Below are positions 17,617 through 28,564 of a stretch of DNA of 64,000 bases, in pieces. Source of the DNA: Ensifer adhaerens (lineage in GTDB: Bacteria; Pseudomonadota; Alphaproteobacteria; Rhizobiales; Rhizobiaceae); NCBI RefSeq assembly GCF_028993555.1, contig NZ_CP118610.1:992001-1056000 (forward strand), written 5' to 3'. The notes beneath the pieces are model-generated. The model did no database searches. It worked only from the letters and a program-made list of their open reading frames with translations, and was not told the DNA's origin. How positions within the stretch are numbered: the stretch's first letter is position 1; each line of letters opens with the position of its first letter. The position numbers and the translations under genes are program-made.

Positions 17617-19176
17617 ATGTTATCCTCCGTTCTGATCACCGTCGCAGCGATCGTCGGTGTGGTCGTTGCGGCCATCCTCTACATCTACGGCCGCTTTGGA
17701 CGGCGCCCGCACGGGCCGCCGTCAACGGCACTTGCCGTTGACGAGGCCGGTACGGACCTCGACCGGCACATTTCGCCGCTTCTGACCGCCCATCCGGGCG
17801 CGAATGGCGTGGCGCTCGTCTCCGACAATATCGAGGCACTGGTGGTGCGTGCGCATGCCGCGCGCCGCGCCGGCCGCAGCCTCGATCTGCAGTATTACTA
17901 TTGGAAGGATGATCTGACCGGTCTCTTGCTGGCCCGTGAGATTCTCGCGGCGGCCGACAGAGGCGTGCATGTCCGGCTGCTGCTCGATGACATCAACGCC
18001 GGCATTCATGATCGCATGTGCATTGCGCTTGACGCCCACCCGAATATCGACGTGCGGCTCTTCAACCCCAGCCGGGCGCGGACCGATCGCTTTCGCCGCG
18101 GTTTCGAAATGGCGATCCGGGCCTTCAGCGCCACCCGCCGCATGCACAACAAGCTGTGGGTGGCGGACGGCCGCGTCGCGATTGCCGGCGGGCGTAACAT
18201 CGGCGACGCCTACTTCGACGCCGCCGAGCTTTCCAACTTCCGCGACCTCGACGTCTGGATGGTGGGGCCGGTGCTCGACCAGGCGTCCGCAATGTTCGAC
18301 CGTTACTGGAACAGCGCCTCGGTGCTGCCGATCGCGGCGCTGCGCACGCCGCGCAAGCAATACTTGCCAGCGCTCCGCGACGCCGTCGACGGGTTTGCTC
18401 GCACACCCGCGGGCCGGTTCTACATCGAGCGCGTCGACAAGGCTGCCCAGGAATCCGGCCTTTATCACGGTACGCGGCGGCTTCACTGGAGCTCGGAGAT
18501 CCGCCTGGCATCCGACCCGCCGGAAAAGGCGCTGATGCAGCGGCGCCAGAACTGGTTGCTGCGTGAACTCTTTCCGTTGATCGAAGCGGCGACGCAGGAT
18601 TTGCGGATCATTTCTCCCTATTTCATTCCCGGTGTTGCCGGCACGCGAGAGCTTGCGTCAATCGTTTCGCGCGGCGCGCGCGTCGCGGTGCTGACCAACT
18701 CTCTGGCCGCGACCGATGTCGCGGCCGTTCACGGCGGTTACATCAAGTACCGGCGCAAGCTCGTGCGCGCCGGTGTGGAACTCTTCGAGTTGAAAGAGCA
18801 GGGCGAGGTCACCGAAGGGCACCGCATGACGCTGTTCGGGCGCCGTAATGCGAGCCTGCACAGCAAGGCTTTCGTGGTCGATGGCTTGAACGGCTTCGTC
18901 GGCTCGATGAACTTCGACCCGCGCTCCGCATCGCTCAATACCGAAATGGGCGTCGTCTTTGCCGACGCGGCTCTTGCCGGCGAACTCACCAGCATGTTCG
19001 AGGAGGAAACCTCGCCTTCGATCAGCTATCGGCTCGGGATAGACGGTTCACGGCTTGTCTGGCGTGATCGCGCCAACGGCTCCGAGCGGCTGTTGCGGCG
19101 CGAGCCGGATGCGAGCCTTGCCCGGCGCATGATTGCCAACCTGATCCGTATTCTGCCGATCGAGTCCCAGCTCTAG
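17617..19176 (+). CDS. Phospholipase D-superfamily protein, cardiolipin-synthase-like, membrane-anchored
   Basis: The 519-residue protein begins with one transmembrane segment (about residues 2-24, VLITVAAIVGVVVAAILYIY) and contains two HKD motifs: MHNKLWVADGRVAIAGG near residue 174 and SLHSKAFVVDGLNGFVGS near residue 412, followed by SMNFDPRSASLNTEMGVVF. RRAGRSLDLQYYYWKDDLTG is the first conserved strand of cardiolipin synthases. The family breaks or transfers phosphodiester bonds of phospholipids at the inner membrane. Length exceeds ClsB (about 410) and is near the ClsA class. Whether it makes cardiolipin or acts as phospholipase cannot be told. Confidence 0.85.
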   Translation: MLSSVLITVAAIVGVVVAAILYIYGRFGRRPHGPPSTALAVDEAGTDLDRHISPLLTAHPGANGVALVSDNIEALVVRAHAARRAGRSLDLQYYYWKDDLTGLLLAREILAAADRGVHVRLLLDDINAGIHDRMCIALDAHPNIDVRLFNPSRARTDRFRRGFEMAIRAFSATRRMHNKLWVADGRVAIAGGRNIGDAYFDAAELSNFRDLDVWMVGPVLDQASAMFDRYWNSASVLPIAALRTPRKQYLPALRDAVDGFARTPAGRFYIERVDKAAQESGLYHGTRRLHWSSEIRLASDPPEKALMQRRQNWLLRELFPLIEAATQDLRIISPYFIPGVAGTRELASIVSRGARVAVLTNSLAATDVAAVHGGYIKYRRKLVRAGVELFELKEQGEVTEGHRMTLFGRRNASLHSKAFVVDGLNGFVGSMNFDPRSASLNTEMGVVFADAALAGELTSMFEEETSPSISYRLGIDGSRLVWRDRANGSERLLRREPDASLARRMIANLIRILPIESQL

Positions 19177-19366
19177 GAGGGCGGCGGAACCGATACATGA
19201 TTTGCCGTTCGTTTACCGATGTCGTCAAACCCTGTGTGAAATGCTTGGCTGCGGCGGCTTGCGCCGCGCATGTCGGCGAAAAAAGGCTCTATTGACAACC
19301 TTGTGTGGAGGAGCGCCGAACTTCGCAGCAAAGGGGGCTTCGATTAAGGTTATCGGAGCTTCGCGA

Positions 19367-19397
19367 CTTGAAGTGAAGGGTGTTGACACTCTATGTA
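19367..19397 (+). promoter_or_regulatory. RpoH (sigma-32)-like promoter of clpP
   Basis: CTTGAA (19367-19372), 16-base spacer, CTCTATGTA (19389-19397), which matches the E. coli-type CCCCATNTA in 7 of 9 positions. It lies 70 bases before ATG 19468. Heat-shock control of clpP is known in many proteobacteria. A TTGACA inside the spacer is also visible. Confidence 0.5.
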
Positions 19398-19467
19398 GGG
19401 ACAGAAGGCAAATCCCGTGATTCCCGGTTCGCAAAGGTTTTGCGAGCCCGATTGATGAAGGTTCGAT

Positions 19468-20100
19468 ATGAGAAATCCCGTTGATACCGCCCTGGCACTG
19501 GTGCCGATGGTTGTTGAACAGACCAACCGCGGTGAACGTTCCTACGATATCTTTTCGCGCCTTCTGAAGGAGCGCATCATCTTCGTCACCGGTCCGGTCG
19601 AAGATCAGATGGCGACGCTCGTCTGCGCCCAGCTCCTTTTCCTCGAAGCCGAAAATCCGAAGAAGGAAATCGCGCTCTATATCAATTCTCCAGGTGGTGT
19701 CGTCACGTCAGGTATGGCGATCTATGACACCATGCAGTTCATCAAGCCGGCGGTCTCGACGCTCTGCGTTGGCCAGGCAGCCTCGATGGGCTCGCTGCTC
19801 CTGGCCGCTGGCCACAAGGACATGCGCTTCGCGACGCCGAATGCGCGCATCATGGTTCACCAGCCCTCGGGCGGTTTCCAGGGCCAGGCCTCCGATATCG
19901 AGCGCCATGCCCGCGACATCCTGAAGATGAAGCGTCGCCTCAACGAGGTCTACGTCAAGCATTGCGGCCGCACCTACGAGGAAGTCGAGCAGACCCTTGA
20001 TCGTGACCATTTCATGAGCGCGGACGAAGCCCTGGAGTGGGGTATCGTCGACAAGGTACTAACCTCGCGCGAAGAGATCGAAGGCACCGAGCAGGCCTGA
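19468..20100 (+). CDS. clpP: ATP-dependent Clp protease proteolytic subunit
   Basis: ClpP forms the two-ring, 14-subunit serine-protease chamber that works with ClpX and ClpA. The 210-residue protein shows Ser106 in [12 protein letters not shown], His131 in [13 protein letters not shown] and Asp180 in [11 protein letters not shown], the complete catalytic triad at canonical spacing. [19 protein letters not shown] is the substrate-binding strand. A short propeptide precedes VPMVVEQT. It is followed 283 bp later by clpX, the usual partner; the gap contains no terminator that I can see but holds repeats, so clpX may have its own promoter. Confidence 0.98.
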   Translation: MRNPVDTALALVPMVVEQTNRGERSYDIFSRLLKERIIFVTGPVEDQMATLVCAQLLFLEAENPKKEIALYINSPGGVVTSGMAIYDTMQFIKPAVSTLCVGQAASMGSLLLAAGHKDMRFATPNARIMVHQPSGGFQGQASDIERHARDILKMKRRLNEVYVKHCGRTYEEVEQTLDRDHFMSADEALEWGIVDKVLTSREEIEGTEQA

Positions 20101-20129
20101 TAACGCGCTTTTGTGTCGCGATAGATGTA

Positions 20130-20142
20130 ATTGTGACACAAT
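20130..20142. other. Perfect palindrome in clpP-clpX gap
   Basis: ATTGTGACACAAT, two 6-base arms around a central A, lies 30 bases after clpP. It looks like an operator half-site pair, but no regulator is assigned. Confidence 0.35.
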
Positions 20143-20297
20143 TGTAATGGCTCAAGGGCTTTATCGTCAGGGTAAAGCCGGTAATATGAACCGTTAATGC
20201 TATGTTGGATTCTGAGGGCATAGTGTTCGGATGAGTTGGGAGAGTCGTTGCAGCCGCATCGGGCATGGTCGCCCTGGTGCGGTAAGTACTCCCGGAA

Positions 20298-20324
20298 GCC
20301 CTGCATGAGGATAGGCTGCAGGGC
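20298..20324 (+). other. Hairpin in clpX leader
   Basis: GCCCTGCA and TGCAGGGC form a perfect 8-bp stem with an 11-base loop, 60 bases upstream of the clpX start. No T-run follows, so it is not a classic terminator. Confidence 0.45.
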
Positions 20325-20383
20325 GAATTGAGTGGTCCGCGATACTTTATCTGAAGTGTGCGGCGTGCTGGAAGGAAGTGGAA

Positions 20384-21661
20384 ATGAGCAAGGTCAGCGG
20401 AAGCAACGGCGGTGACTCGAAGAATACGCTTTATTGTTCGTTCTGCGGCAAAAGCCAGCACGAAGTCCGTAAGCTGATTGCCGGACCGACCGTCTTCATC
20501 TGCGATGAATGCGTCGAACTGTGCATGGACATCATTCGCGAAGAGAACAAGACCTCGATGGTCAAGTCCCGCGACGGTGTGCCGACCCCTCAGGAAATCA
20601 TCAAGGTCCTCGACGAATACGTCATCGGCCAGCAGCAGGCCAAGCGCATCCTCTCGGTGGCCGTGCATAACCACTACAAGCGCCTGGCGCATGCCGCCAA
20701 GGGCAGCGATGTGGAACTGGCGAAGTCGAACATCATGCTCGTCGGCCCGACCGGTTGCGGCAAGACCTATCTCGCCCAGACGCTCGCCCGCATCATCGAT
20801 GTGCCGTTCACCATGGCTGACGCCACGACGCTGACCGAAGCTGGTTACGTCGGTGAAGATGTCGAAAACATCATCCTGAAGCTCCTCCAGGCCGCCGACT
20901 ACAATGTCGAGCGTGCGCAGCGCGGCATCGTCTACATCGACGAAGTCGACAAGATTTCGCGCAAGTCCGACAACCCGTCGATCACCCGCGACGTTTCGGG
21001 CGAGGGCGTGCAGCAGGCTCTCTTGAAGATCATGGAAGGCACGGTTGCCTCCGTGCCGCCGCAGGGCGGCCGCAAGCATCCGCAGCAGGAATTCCTGCAG
21101 GTCGACACGACCAACATCCTCTTCATCTGCGGCGGTGCTTTCGCCGGCCTCGACAAGATCATCTCCGCCCGCGGCGAGAAGACCTCGATCGGTTTCGGTG
21201 CCACGGTCCGCGCGCCGGAAGACCGTCGTGTTGGCGAAGTGCTGCGCGAACTGGAGCCGGAAGATCTGGTCAAGTTCGGTCTGATCCCGGAGTTCATCGG
21301 TCGTCTGCCGGTACTGGCGACGCTGGAAGATCTCGACGAGGATGCGCTGATCCAGATCCTTTCCGAGCCGAAGAACGCACTCGTCAAGCAGTACCAGCGC
21401 CTGTTCGAAATGGAAGACGTGGAACTCACCTTCCACGAAGACGCGCTGCGCGAGATTGCCCGCCGGGCAATCGTGCGCAAGACCGGCGCTCGCGGCCTGC
21501 GTTCGATCATGGAAAAGATCCTGCTCGACACGATGTTCGAGCTGCCGACGCTCGAAGGCGTACGCGAAGTGGTCATCTCCGACGAGGTGGTCAAGGGCTC
21601 GGCACGGCCGCTCTACATCTACTCCGAGCGGTCCGACGAAAAGACCAACGTTTCAGCCTGA
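20384..21661 (+). CDS. clpX: ATP-dependent Clp protease ATP-binding subunit ClpX
   Basis: ClpX is the hexameric AAA+ unfoldase that feeds substrates to ClpP. The 425-residue protein has the N-terminal C4 zinc domain ([14 protein letters not shown] ... [10 protein letters not shown], about residues 13-46), Walker [13 protein letters not shown], Walker [12 protein letters not shown], the IGF-type loop region IGFGATV and the sensor-2 segment [14 protein letters not shown] 20384 is chosen: the GGAAGTGGAA just before it is a good ribosome site, and [10 protein letters not shown] is the usual start. A strong terminator ends the gene. Confidence 0.98.
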   Translation: MSKVSGSNGGDSKNTLYCSFCGKSQHEVRKLIAGPTVFICDECVELCMDIIREENKTSMVKSRDGVPTPQEIIKVLDEYVIGQQQAKRILSVAVHNHYKRLAHAAKGSDVELAKSNIMLVGPTGCGKTYLAQTLARIIDVPFTMADATTLTEAGYVGEDVENIILKLLQAADYNVERAQRGIVYIDEVDKISRKSDNPSITRDVSGEGVQQALLKIMEGTVASVPPQGGRKHPQQEFLQVDTTNILFICGGAFAGLDKIISARGEKTSIGFGATVRAPEDRRVGEVLRELEPEDLVKFGLIPEFIGRLPVLATLEDLDEDALIQILSEPKNALVKQYQRLFEMEDVELTFHEDALREIARRAIVRKTGARGLRSIMEKILLDTMFELPTLEGVREVVISDEVVKGSARPLYIYSERSDEKTNVSA

Positions 21662-21683
21662 TAACGCCGAATTATCGTTTGAG

Positions 21684-21707
21684 AAGCCCGCCTTGTGCGG
21701 GCTTTTT
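21684..21707 (+). terminator. Rho-independent terminator of clpX
   Basis: AAGCCCGC and GCGGGCTT with a CTTGT loop, followed by a T-run at 21703-21707, beginning 22 bases after the stop codon. Confidence 0.9.
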
Positions 21708-21926
21708 CATGTTCGCGCACTTAGCTGTTGAGACAAAGCCGCGGCAGCGCAGATTTCACAATTCGATTGTTGCTAAAGTGTCTCAAACAACGCAATGATG
21801 TGACGATTCAATGAAGGACCTTTATCGTTGCGCGTCCTTGAGCCTCGTTCGCCGTCGCAAGGCCCGCAACAGAAATGATGCGTAGTCAGAAGGACCCGGC
21901 CACGGTTGGTGGGTGTCGCGTCCAGC

Positions 21927-21955
21927 CTTGAAATGGACGCGGAGGCACTCCACTT
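21927..21955 (+). promoter_or_regulatory. RpoH (sigma-32)-like promoter of lon
   Basis: CTTGAA (21927-21932), 17-base spacer, CCACTT (21950-21955); it matches the rhizobial consensus CTTGAA-N16/17-CCANNT exactly in the defined bases. It lies 81 bases before the lon ATG and lon is a classical heat-shock gene. Confidence 0.55.
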
Positions 21956-22035
21956 TCATGTGGAAAATATGACAACCGGGAGTGCCTGCGGGGCTCCCGG
22001 GAACGGGCCCGAAATCGGGACGGAAAGGAAATGAC

Positions 22036-24456
<2,421 letters not shown>

Positions 24457-24516
24457 AAAGTGCTGGTGAATGGGCGCAGCGGCCTGATGCGGCGCCCATT
24501 TTGCAGAAAAATTGGG

Positions 24517-24543
24517 AAGACCGGCCTCTGGCCGGTCTTTTTT
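24517..24543 (+). terminator. Rho-independent terminator of lon
   Basis: AAGACCGGCC and GGCCGGTCTT (loop TCT) with six Ts after; a second weaker arm TGGGCGC/GCGCCCA lies at 24471-24498. It separates lon from hupB. Confidence 0.9.
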
Positions 24544-24676
24544 GTTGTAAAAGCACGCTGCAAGCCTTGCATTCCAAGGGATTAGGCGCAATTGGGAAAG
24601 GCAAGACGCGGGCGATGCGTAAGCCGCCGCGGCTTAAAACACAGTCGTTTCGAACCAATCTGAAAGGGGTGGAAAC

Positions 24677-24952
24677 ATGAACAAAAATGAGCTCGTGTCT
24701 GCCGTTGCTGAGAAGGCCGGACTTTCCAAGACCGACGCATCTTCTGCAGTTGATGCAGTTTTCGAGACCATCCAGGGCGAGCTGAAGAGCGGCGGCGACA
24801 TTCGCCTGGTCGGCTTCGGCAACTTCTCGGTTTCGCGCCGCGAAGCCTCGAAGGGCCGCAACCCGTCCACGGGTGCGGAAGTTGACATCCCGGCGCGCAA
24901 CGTGCCGAAGTTCACGGCCGGCAAGGGCCTGAAGGACGCCGTCAACGGCTGA
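24677..24952 (+). CDS. hupB: DNA-binding protein HU-beta (rhizobial HRm)
   Basis: A small (91-residue) histone-like protein that bends DNA as a dimer. MNKNELVSAVAEKAGLSKTD is the N-terminal helix pair, VRLVGFGNFSVSRREASKGRN the core, and NPSTGAEVDIPARNVPKF the arm that intercalates into the minor groove (proline of the arm visible). Length and motifs fit HU rather than IHF. ATG 24677 follows GAAAGGGGTGG. A terminator-like hairpin follows at 25002. This gene is a single copy in the window and follows lon in the order seen in many rhizobia. Confidence 0.97.
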   Translation: MNKNELVSAVAEKAGLSKTDASSAVDAVFETIQGELKSGGDIRLVGFGNFSVSRREASKGRNPSTGAEVDIPARNVPKFTAGKGLKDAVNG

Positions 24953-25001
24953 TCAGATTTGCTTGGCGGCCGGACACGAGGCCGGCAGTCCAGGTATTCG
25001 A

Positions 25002-25028
25002 GGGTTCGGCGAAAGCCGGACCCTTTCG
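25002..25028 (+). terminator. Terminator of hupB
   Basis: GGGTTCGGC and GCCGGACCC (loop GAAA, one wobble pair) followed by TTTC. It closes hupB before the riboswitch. Confidence 0.75.
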
Positions 25029-25080
25029 CATTTCAGGGGCCGCCCTTGCGACCTCCTGCCATTTGCTCTACGGCTTCCCC

Positions 25081-25240
25081 ATTCTCAGGGCGGGGTGAAA
25101 GTCCCCACCGGCGGTAAGGGCGCTGCAACTCCATGCGGTGGCCCAAGCCCGCGAGCGCCTTTCGCCTGCAACGGGGAAGGGGTCAGCAGATCCGGTGCAA
25201 GCACGAAGGGCAGGAGCAGCCCGGCGTCGTGTCGTGCGCT
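25081..25240 (+). promoter_or_regulatory. FMN riboswitch (RFN element), 3' part unusual
   Basis: Conserved RFN blocks in order: TTCTCAGGGCGGGGTG (25083 on), AAAGTCCCCACCGGCGGTAAG, AAGCCCGCGAGCGCC (25145-25159) and GGTCAGCAGATCCGGTG (25181-25197). FMN binding to this element normally shuts down riboflavin synthesis or uptake genes. The usual final block (CCGACGGT...AGTCCGGATG) is not recognisable; instead GCACGA ... TCGTGC (25201-25237) with an inner GGGC/GCCC forms a stem-loop that may be the expression platform. Assignment rests on motif recall, without covariance scoring. Confidence 0.8.
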
Positions 25241-25284
25241 CATGCGTCCTGATTTGTGTTTGTCCATTTCTCAGGATGCATGAC

Positions 25285-26190
25285 ATGAATCAGACTTCCC
25301 TCGGTTTCTCCTCCTCACGCGCCATGGCCGGTGCCGGCTTCATGGTGCTGGCAGGTATTGCCTTCGCCGGCCTCAATGTCGTCACCCAATGGCTGACGAT
25401 GAAGCTCGGCTTTCCCGCTGCCGCAACGGCCTTCTGGCAGTATGCCTTCGCCTTTCTCTTTTCGCTGCCGTTCCTGCGCCGCGTCGGGCTTTCGGCGATG
25501 CGCACCGACTACCCCTGGCGTCACGTCGTGCGCGTGGCTTTCGCGGCCTTCGGCGTCGGGGCCTGGGTCTCCGGCCTTGCGCATGTGCCGATCTGGCAGG
25601 CGATTGCCCTGGTCATGACCTCGCCGTTTTTCATCATCCTCGGCGCTCGCCTGTTTCTCGGCGAACGCGTCGGCGCGGCGCGCTGGACCGCAACGGCGGT
25701 CGGTTTTGCCGGCGCTATGATCATTCTTGAGCCCTGGTCGGACAGCTTCACCTGGGCAGCGCTGTTGCCGATCCTCTCCGCTTTGCTCTGGGGCGCCTCT
25801 TCGCTCATCACCAAGAGCCTGACGAGCAGCGAGCGTCCCGAAACCATCACGATCTGGCTGCTTGTCCTTCTGACGCCGATCAATGGCGTCATTGCGCTCA
25901 CGGCCGGTTTCGCGGTGCCGGAGGGTGTGGCACTCGGCCTTCTCTTGCTGGCGGGGATCATGACCGTTTTCGCGCAGTATCTGTTGACGCTCGCCTATAC
26001 GGTTGCCGACGCCGCCTATGTGCAGCCCTTCGACGATTTGAAACTGCCGCTCAATGTCTTCGCCGGCTGGCTGGTCTTCGGCTACGCGCCGACCGGCCTT
26101 CTCTGGCTCGGTGCGGCCCTCATACTTGGGGCCTCGCTGTTCATCATGCGCAACGAGTTGCGGCGCGAGCGGAAGACGGTCACAACCTGA
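25285..26190 (+). CDS. ribN: EamA-type riboflavin transporter RibN
   Basis: A 301-residue ten-helix DMT-superfamily membrane protein, with two EamA halves (about residues 15-145 and 155-295). MVLAGIAFAGLNVVTQWLTMKLGF opens the first repeat and FAQYLLTLAYTVADAAYVQPFDDLKLPLNV the second half. It is called RibN because it is preceded by an FMN riboswitch, as for the described Rhizobium leguminosarum riboflavin importer of the same superfamily; the substrate is thus inferred from the riboswitch, not from residues. ATG 25285 has AGGA 8 bases upstream; ATG 25276 is a less likely start. Confidence 0.82.
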   Translation: MNQTSLGFSSSRAMAGAGFMVLAGIAFAGLNVVTQWLTMKLGFPAAATAFWQYAFAFLFSLPFLRRVGLSAMRTDYPWRHVVRVAFAAFGVGAWVSGLAHVPIWQAIALVMTSPFFIILGARLFLGERVGAARWTATAVGFAGAMIILEPWSDSFTWAALLPILSALLWGASSLITKSLTSSERPETITIWLLVLLTPINGVIALTAGFAVPEGVALGLLLLAGIMTVFAQYLLTLAYTVADAAYVQPFDDLKLPLNVFAGWLVFGYAPTGLLWLGAALILGASLFIMRNELRRERKTVTT

Positions 26191-26209
26191 ACGGTGCAAA
26201 ACCCGGTGG

Positions 26210-26227
26210 CTGTCATTCGGCTGTCAT
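26210..26227 (+). promoter_or_regulatory. Pho box (PhoB binding site) for the phytase-like gene
   Basis: Two CTGTCAT heptamers spaced exactly 11 bases apart (CTGTCATTCGGCTGTCAT), a perfect match to the rhizobial Pho box, 53 bases before the ATG of the gene at 26280. It lies 19 bases after the ribN stop. Confidence 0.8.
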
Positions 26228-26279
26228 CGCCATCGCGCAGAACCCCCCTGTTTTTCAGTGTTCGCACATGGGGGATTTC

Positions 26280-28475
26280 ATGACCATTGTATCGCGCGTG
26301 ACGGCGCTCACCGCCGTCCTTTTCGCTTCAGCCGCATTTCCGGCGGCCGCCGAGCCCGTCTTCAACCGCATTGCGTCGTTCGCAGTGGCCGACAATCTGC
26401 CGGAGGGCGACCAGCGCAAGGCTCCGACATCCGCAGAAATCATCACGGCCAGTGAAGACGGAAACCTGCTGATCTACTCAGACAGCCCGGGCAAGCGTGT
26501 CGGGCTCATCGACATCACCGACGCCAAGGCGCCGAAGGCTGCAGGCGTCGTTGCCTTTGAAGGCGAACCGACCTCGGTTACCGTTGCCGGCTCAAAGGCG
26601 CTGGTCGCGGTGAACACGCGCGAGAGCTTCGTCAAGCCTTCGGGTTTCCTCGCGGTGGTCGACCTTGCGGCGAAGAAGGTCGATGTCAGCTGTGAACTCG
26701 GTGGCCAACCGGATTCGGTTGCCGTCAACAAGGACCGCACGCTGGCGGCCATCGCCATTGAAAACGAGCGCGACGAGGACGTGAACGATGGCAAGATCCC
26801 GCAGATGCCGGCCGGCGATCTGGTGATCCTGTCGCTGAAGGACGGCGTTGCCGACTGCGGCTCGCTGAAGCGCGTGACGCTGACGGGTCTGGCCGAAGTT
26901 GCCGGTGAAGACCCGGAGCCGGAATTCGTCTCCTTCAACGGCAAGGACGAGATCGCACTGACGCTGCAGGAGAACAACCACATCGTCATCATCGACGGCA
27001 AGACAGCGACGGTGAAGACGCATTTCTCGGCCGGTTCGGTTGACCTCAAGGACATCGACACCAAGCGCAACGGCGCGATTGCCTTCAAGGACGAGCAGCC
27101 GGGCCGCAAGCGCGAGCCCGATGCCGTGAAGTGGCTCGACGATAATCGCATCGTCGTTGCCAACGAAGGTGACTACGAAGGCGGTTCGCGCGGCTTCACG
27201 ATCTTCGACACGGCCGGCAAGGTGCTCTACGAATCGGGTGCGAGCTTCGAGCATGCCGTTGCCGCGATCGGCCACTATCCCGAGAAACGCTCGTCGGCCA
27301 AGGGTGTCGAGCCCGAGGGTCTGGAAGCGGCCAAGTTCGGCGACGACAACCTGTTCTTCCTGCTCGCCGAGCGCGCTTCCGTCGTCGGCGTCTACAAGGA
27401 CACGGGCGCCGAGCCCGAACTGCTGCAGCTGCTGCCGTCGGGTATCTCGCCGGAAGGCGCTGTCGCGATCCCGTCGCGCAATCTGCTTGCGACCGCCAAT
27501 GAAGTCGATCTCGGCGAGGATGGCGGTGCCCGTTCGCACGTTATGATTTACGAGCGTGTCGAGGGCAAAGCTGCCTATCCGCAGATCCGTTCCGCCGAGA
27601 AGGACGGCCTGCCGATCGGCTTCGGCGCACTCTCAGGTCTGGTCGCGGTTGCCGACAAGCCTGGCTTCCTGCGCGCGGTCAACGATTCGGTCTACTCGTC
27701 GCAGCCGACGATCTTCACGATCGACGCCACCCAGAAGCCAGCGCTGATCACCGAGGCTCTTGCCATCACCCGTGACGGCGCACCGGCCCAGAAGCTAGAT
27801 ATCGAAGGCATTGCCAATGACGGGGAAGGGGGCTTCTGGCTCGCGTCGGAAGGCAACTCCGACAAGCTCTACAGCCACGCGATCTTCCACGTGAACAAGA
27901 AGGGCGAGATCAAGAAGGAAATCGCCCTGCCTGAGGCGCTGCGTGCCGGTGAAACCCGTTTCGGCTTCGAAGGCATCACTGTCATTGGCGAAGGCGACGA
28001 TCAGACGCTGTGGATGGCCGTTCAGCGCGAATGGAAGGACGACGAGAAGGGCTTCGTCAAACTCGTTTCCTACAATCCCAAGAGCGAAGAGTGGGGCGCC
28101 GTGCGCTACCCGCTGGAAAAGGCCGGCGACGGCTGGGTCGGCCTGTCGGAAATCTCCGTTCATGGTGACTACGCCTACATCATCGAGCGCGACAACCTGA
28201 TCGGCCAGGCGGCCAAGCTCAAGAAGATCTACCGCGTTGCGCTGACGGAACTGAAGCCGGCAGCGCTCGGCGGCGAACTGCCTGTCGTCAGGAAGGAAGA
28301 GGTGCGCGACCTCATTCCCGACCTGAAGGCACTCAATGGCTACGTCGTCGACAAGGTCGAAGGCTTCACTATCGATGCCGCCGGCAACGGCTATGTCGTC
28401 ACCGACAACGACGGTGTCGACGACTCCTCCGGCGAAACCCTGTTCTTCTCCATTGGCGCTATCAACGCGATGTAA
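26280..28475 (+). CDS. Exported esterase-like-activity-of-phytase-family protein
   Basis: A 731-residue exported protein. The first 26 residues (VSRVTALTAVLFASAAFPAAAEP) look like a Sec signal peptide with an AAA-E cleavage site. The long body has repeated beta-propeller-like strands, with LIDITDAKAPKA, VVANEGDYEG and DLIPDLKALNGYVVDKVEGF; the C-terminal half (from about residue 440) resembles the phytase-like domain (IEGIANDGEGGFWLASEGNSD). Likely a periplasmic or secreted phosphatase/phosphoesterase. The Pho box at 26210-26227 indicates induction by phosphate starvation. ATG 26280 follows GGGGGAT. A strong terminator follows; enzymatic activity is unproven. Confidence 0.8.
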   Translation: MTIVSRVTALTAVLFASAAFPAAAEPVFNRIASFAVADNLPEGDQRKAPTSAEIITASEDGNLLIYSDSPGKRVGLIDITDAKAPKAAGVVAFEGEPTSVTVAGSKALVAVNTRESFVKPSGFLAVVDLAAKKVDVSCELGGQPDSVAVNKDRTLAAIAIENERDEDVNDGKIPQMPAGDLVILSLKDGVADCGSLKRVTLTGLAEVAGEDPEPEFVSFNGKDEIALTLQENNHIVIIDGKTATVKTHFSAGSVDLKDIDTKRNGAIAFKDEQPGRKREPDAVKWLDDNRIVVANEGDYEGGSRGFTIFDTAGKVLYESGASFEHAVAAIGHYPEKRSSAKGVEPEGLEAAKFGDDNLFFLLAERASVVGVYKDTGAEPELLQLLPSGISPEGAVAIPSRNLLATANEVDLGEDGGARSHVMIYERVEGKAAYPQIRSAEKDGLPIGFGALSGLVAVADKPGFLRAVNDSVYSSQPTIFTIDATQKPALITEALAITRDGAPAQKLDIEGIANDGEGGFWLASEGNSDKLYSHAIFHVNKKGEIKKEIALPEALRAGETRFGFEGITVIGEGDDQTLWMAVQREWKDDEKGFVKLVSYNPKSEEWGAVRYPLEKAGDGWVGLSEISVHGDYAYIIERDNLIGQAAKLKKIYRVALTELKPAALGGELPVVRKEEVRDLIPDLKALNGYVVDKVEGFTIDAAGNGYVVTDNDGVDDSSGETLFFSIGAINAM

Positions 28476-28498
28476 GCGTTACCGCCCGGAGAAAACGG

Positions 28499-28530
28499 AA
28501 GAGGCCGGGACATGATGTCCCGGCCTCTTT
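28499..28530. terminator. Bidirectional terminator between phytase-like and MarR genes
   Basis: AAGAGGCCGGGACA ... TGTCCCGGCCTCTTT with a 3-base TGA loop, followed by T-run on plus and A-rich start on the other side; serves both convergent genes. Confidence 0.85.
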
Positions 28531-28564
28531 CTGTTTCGGCATTGCGAACTGCAAGTGATCACTC

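Larger units (their letters stand above)
21662..22035. other. Intergenic region clpX-lon
   Basis: A 374-base gap. It holds the clpX terminator, an RpoH-like promoter and the lon leader. No convincing open frame; a short GGGAGT/ACTCCC-type repeat is present around 21946 and 21978. Confidence 0.5.

Noticed and set aside
19202..19420. Plus-strand frame before clpP
   Set aside because: No ribosome site, and it covers the RpoH-like promoter; composition is not protein-like.
24471..24498. Second hairpin TGGGCGC/GCGCCCA after lon read as a separate terminator
   Set aside because: The loop is long and no T-run follows; the main terminator is at 24517-24543.
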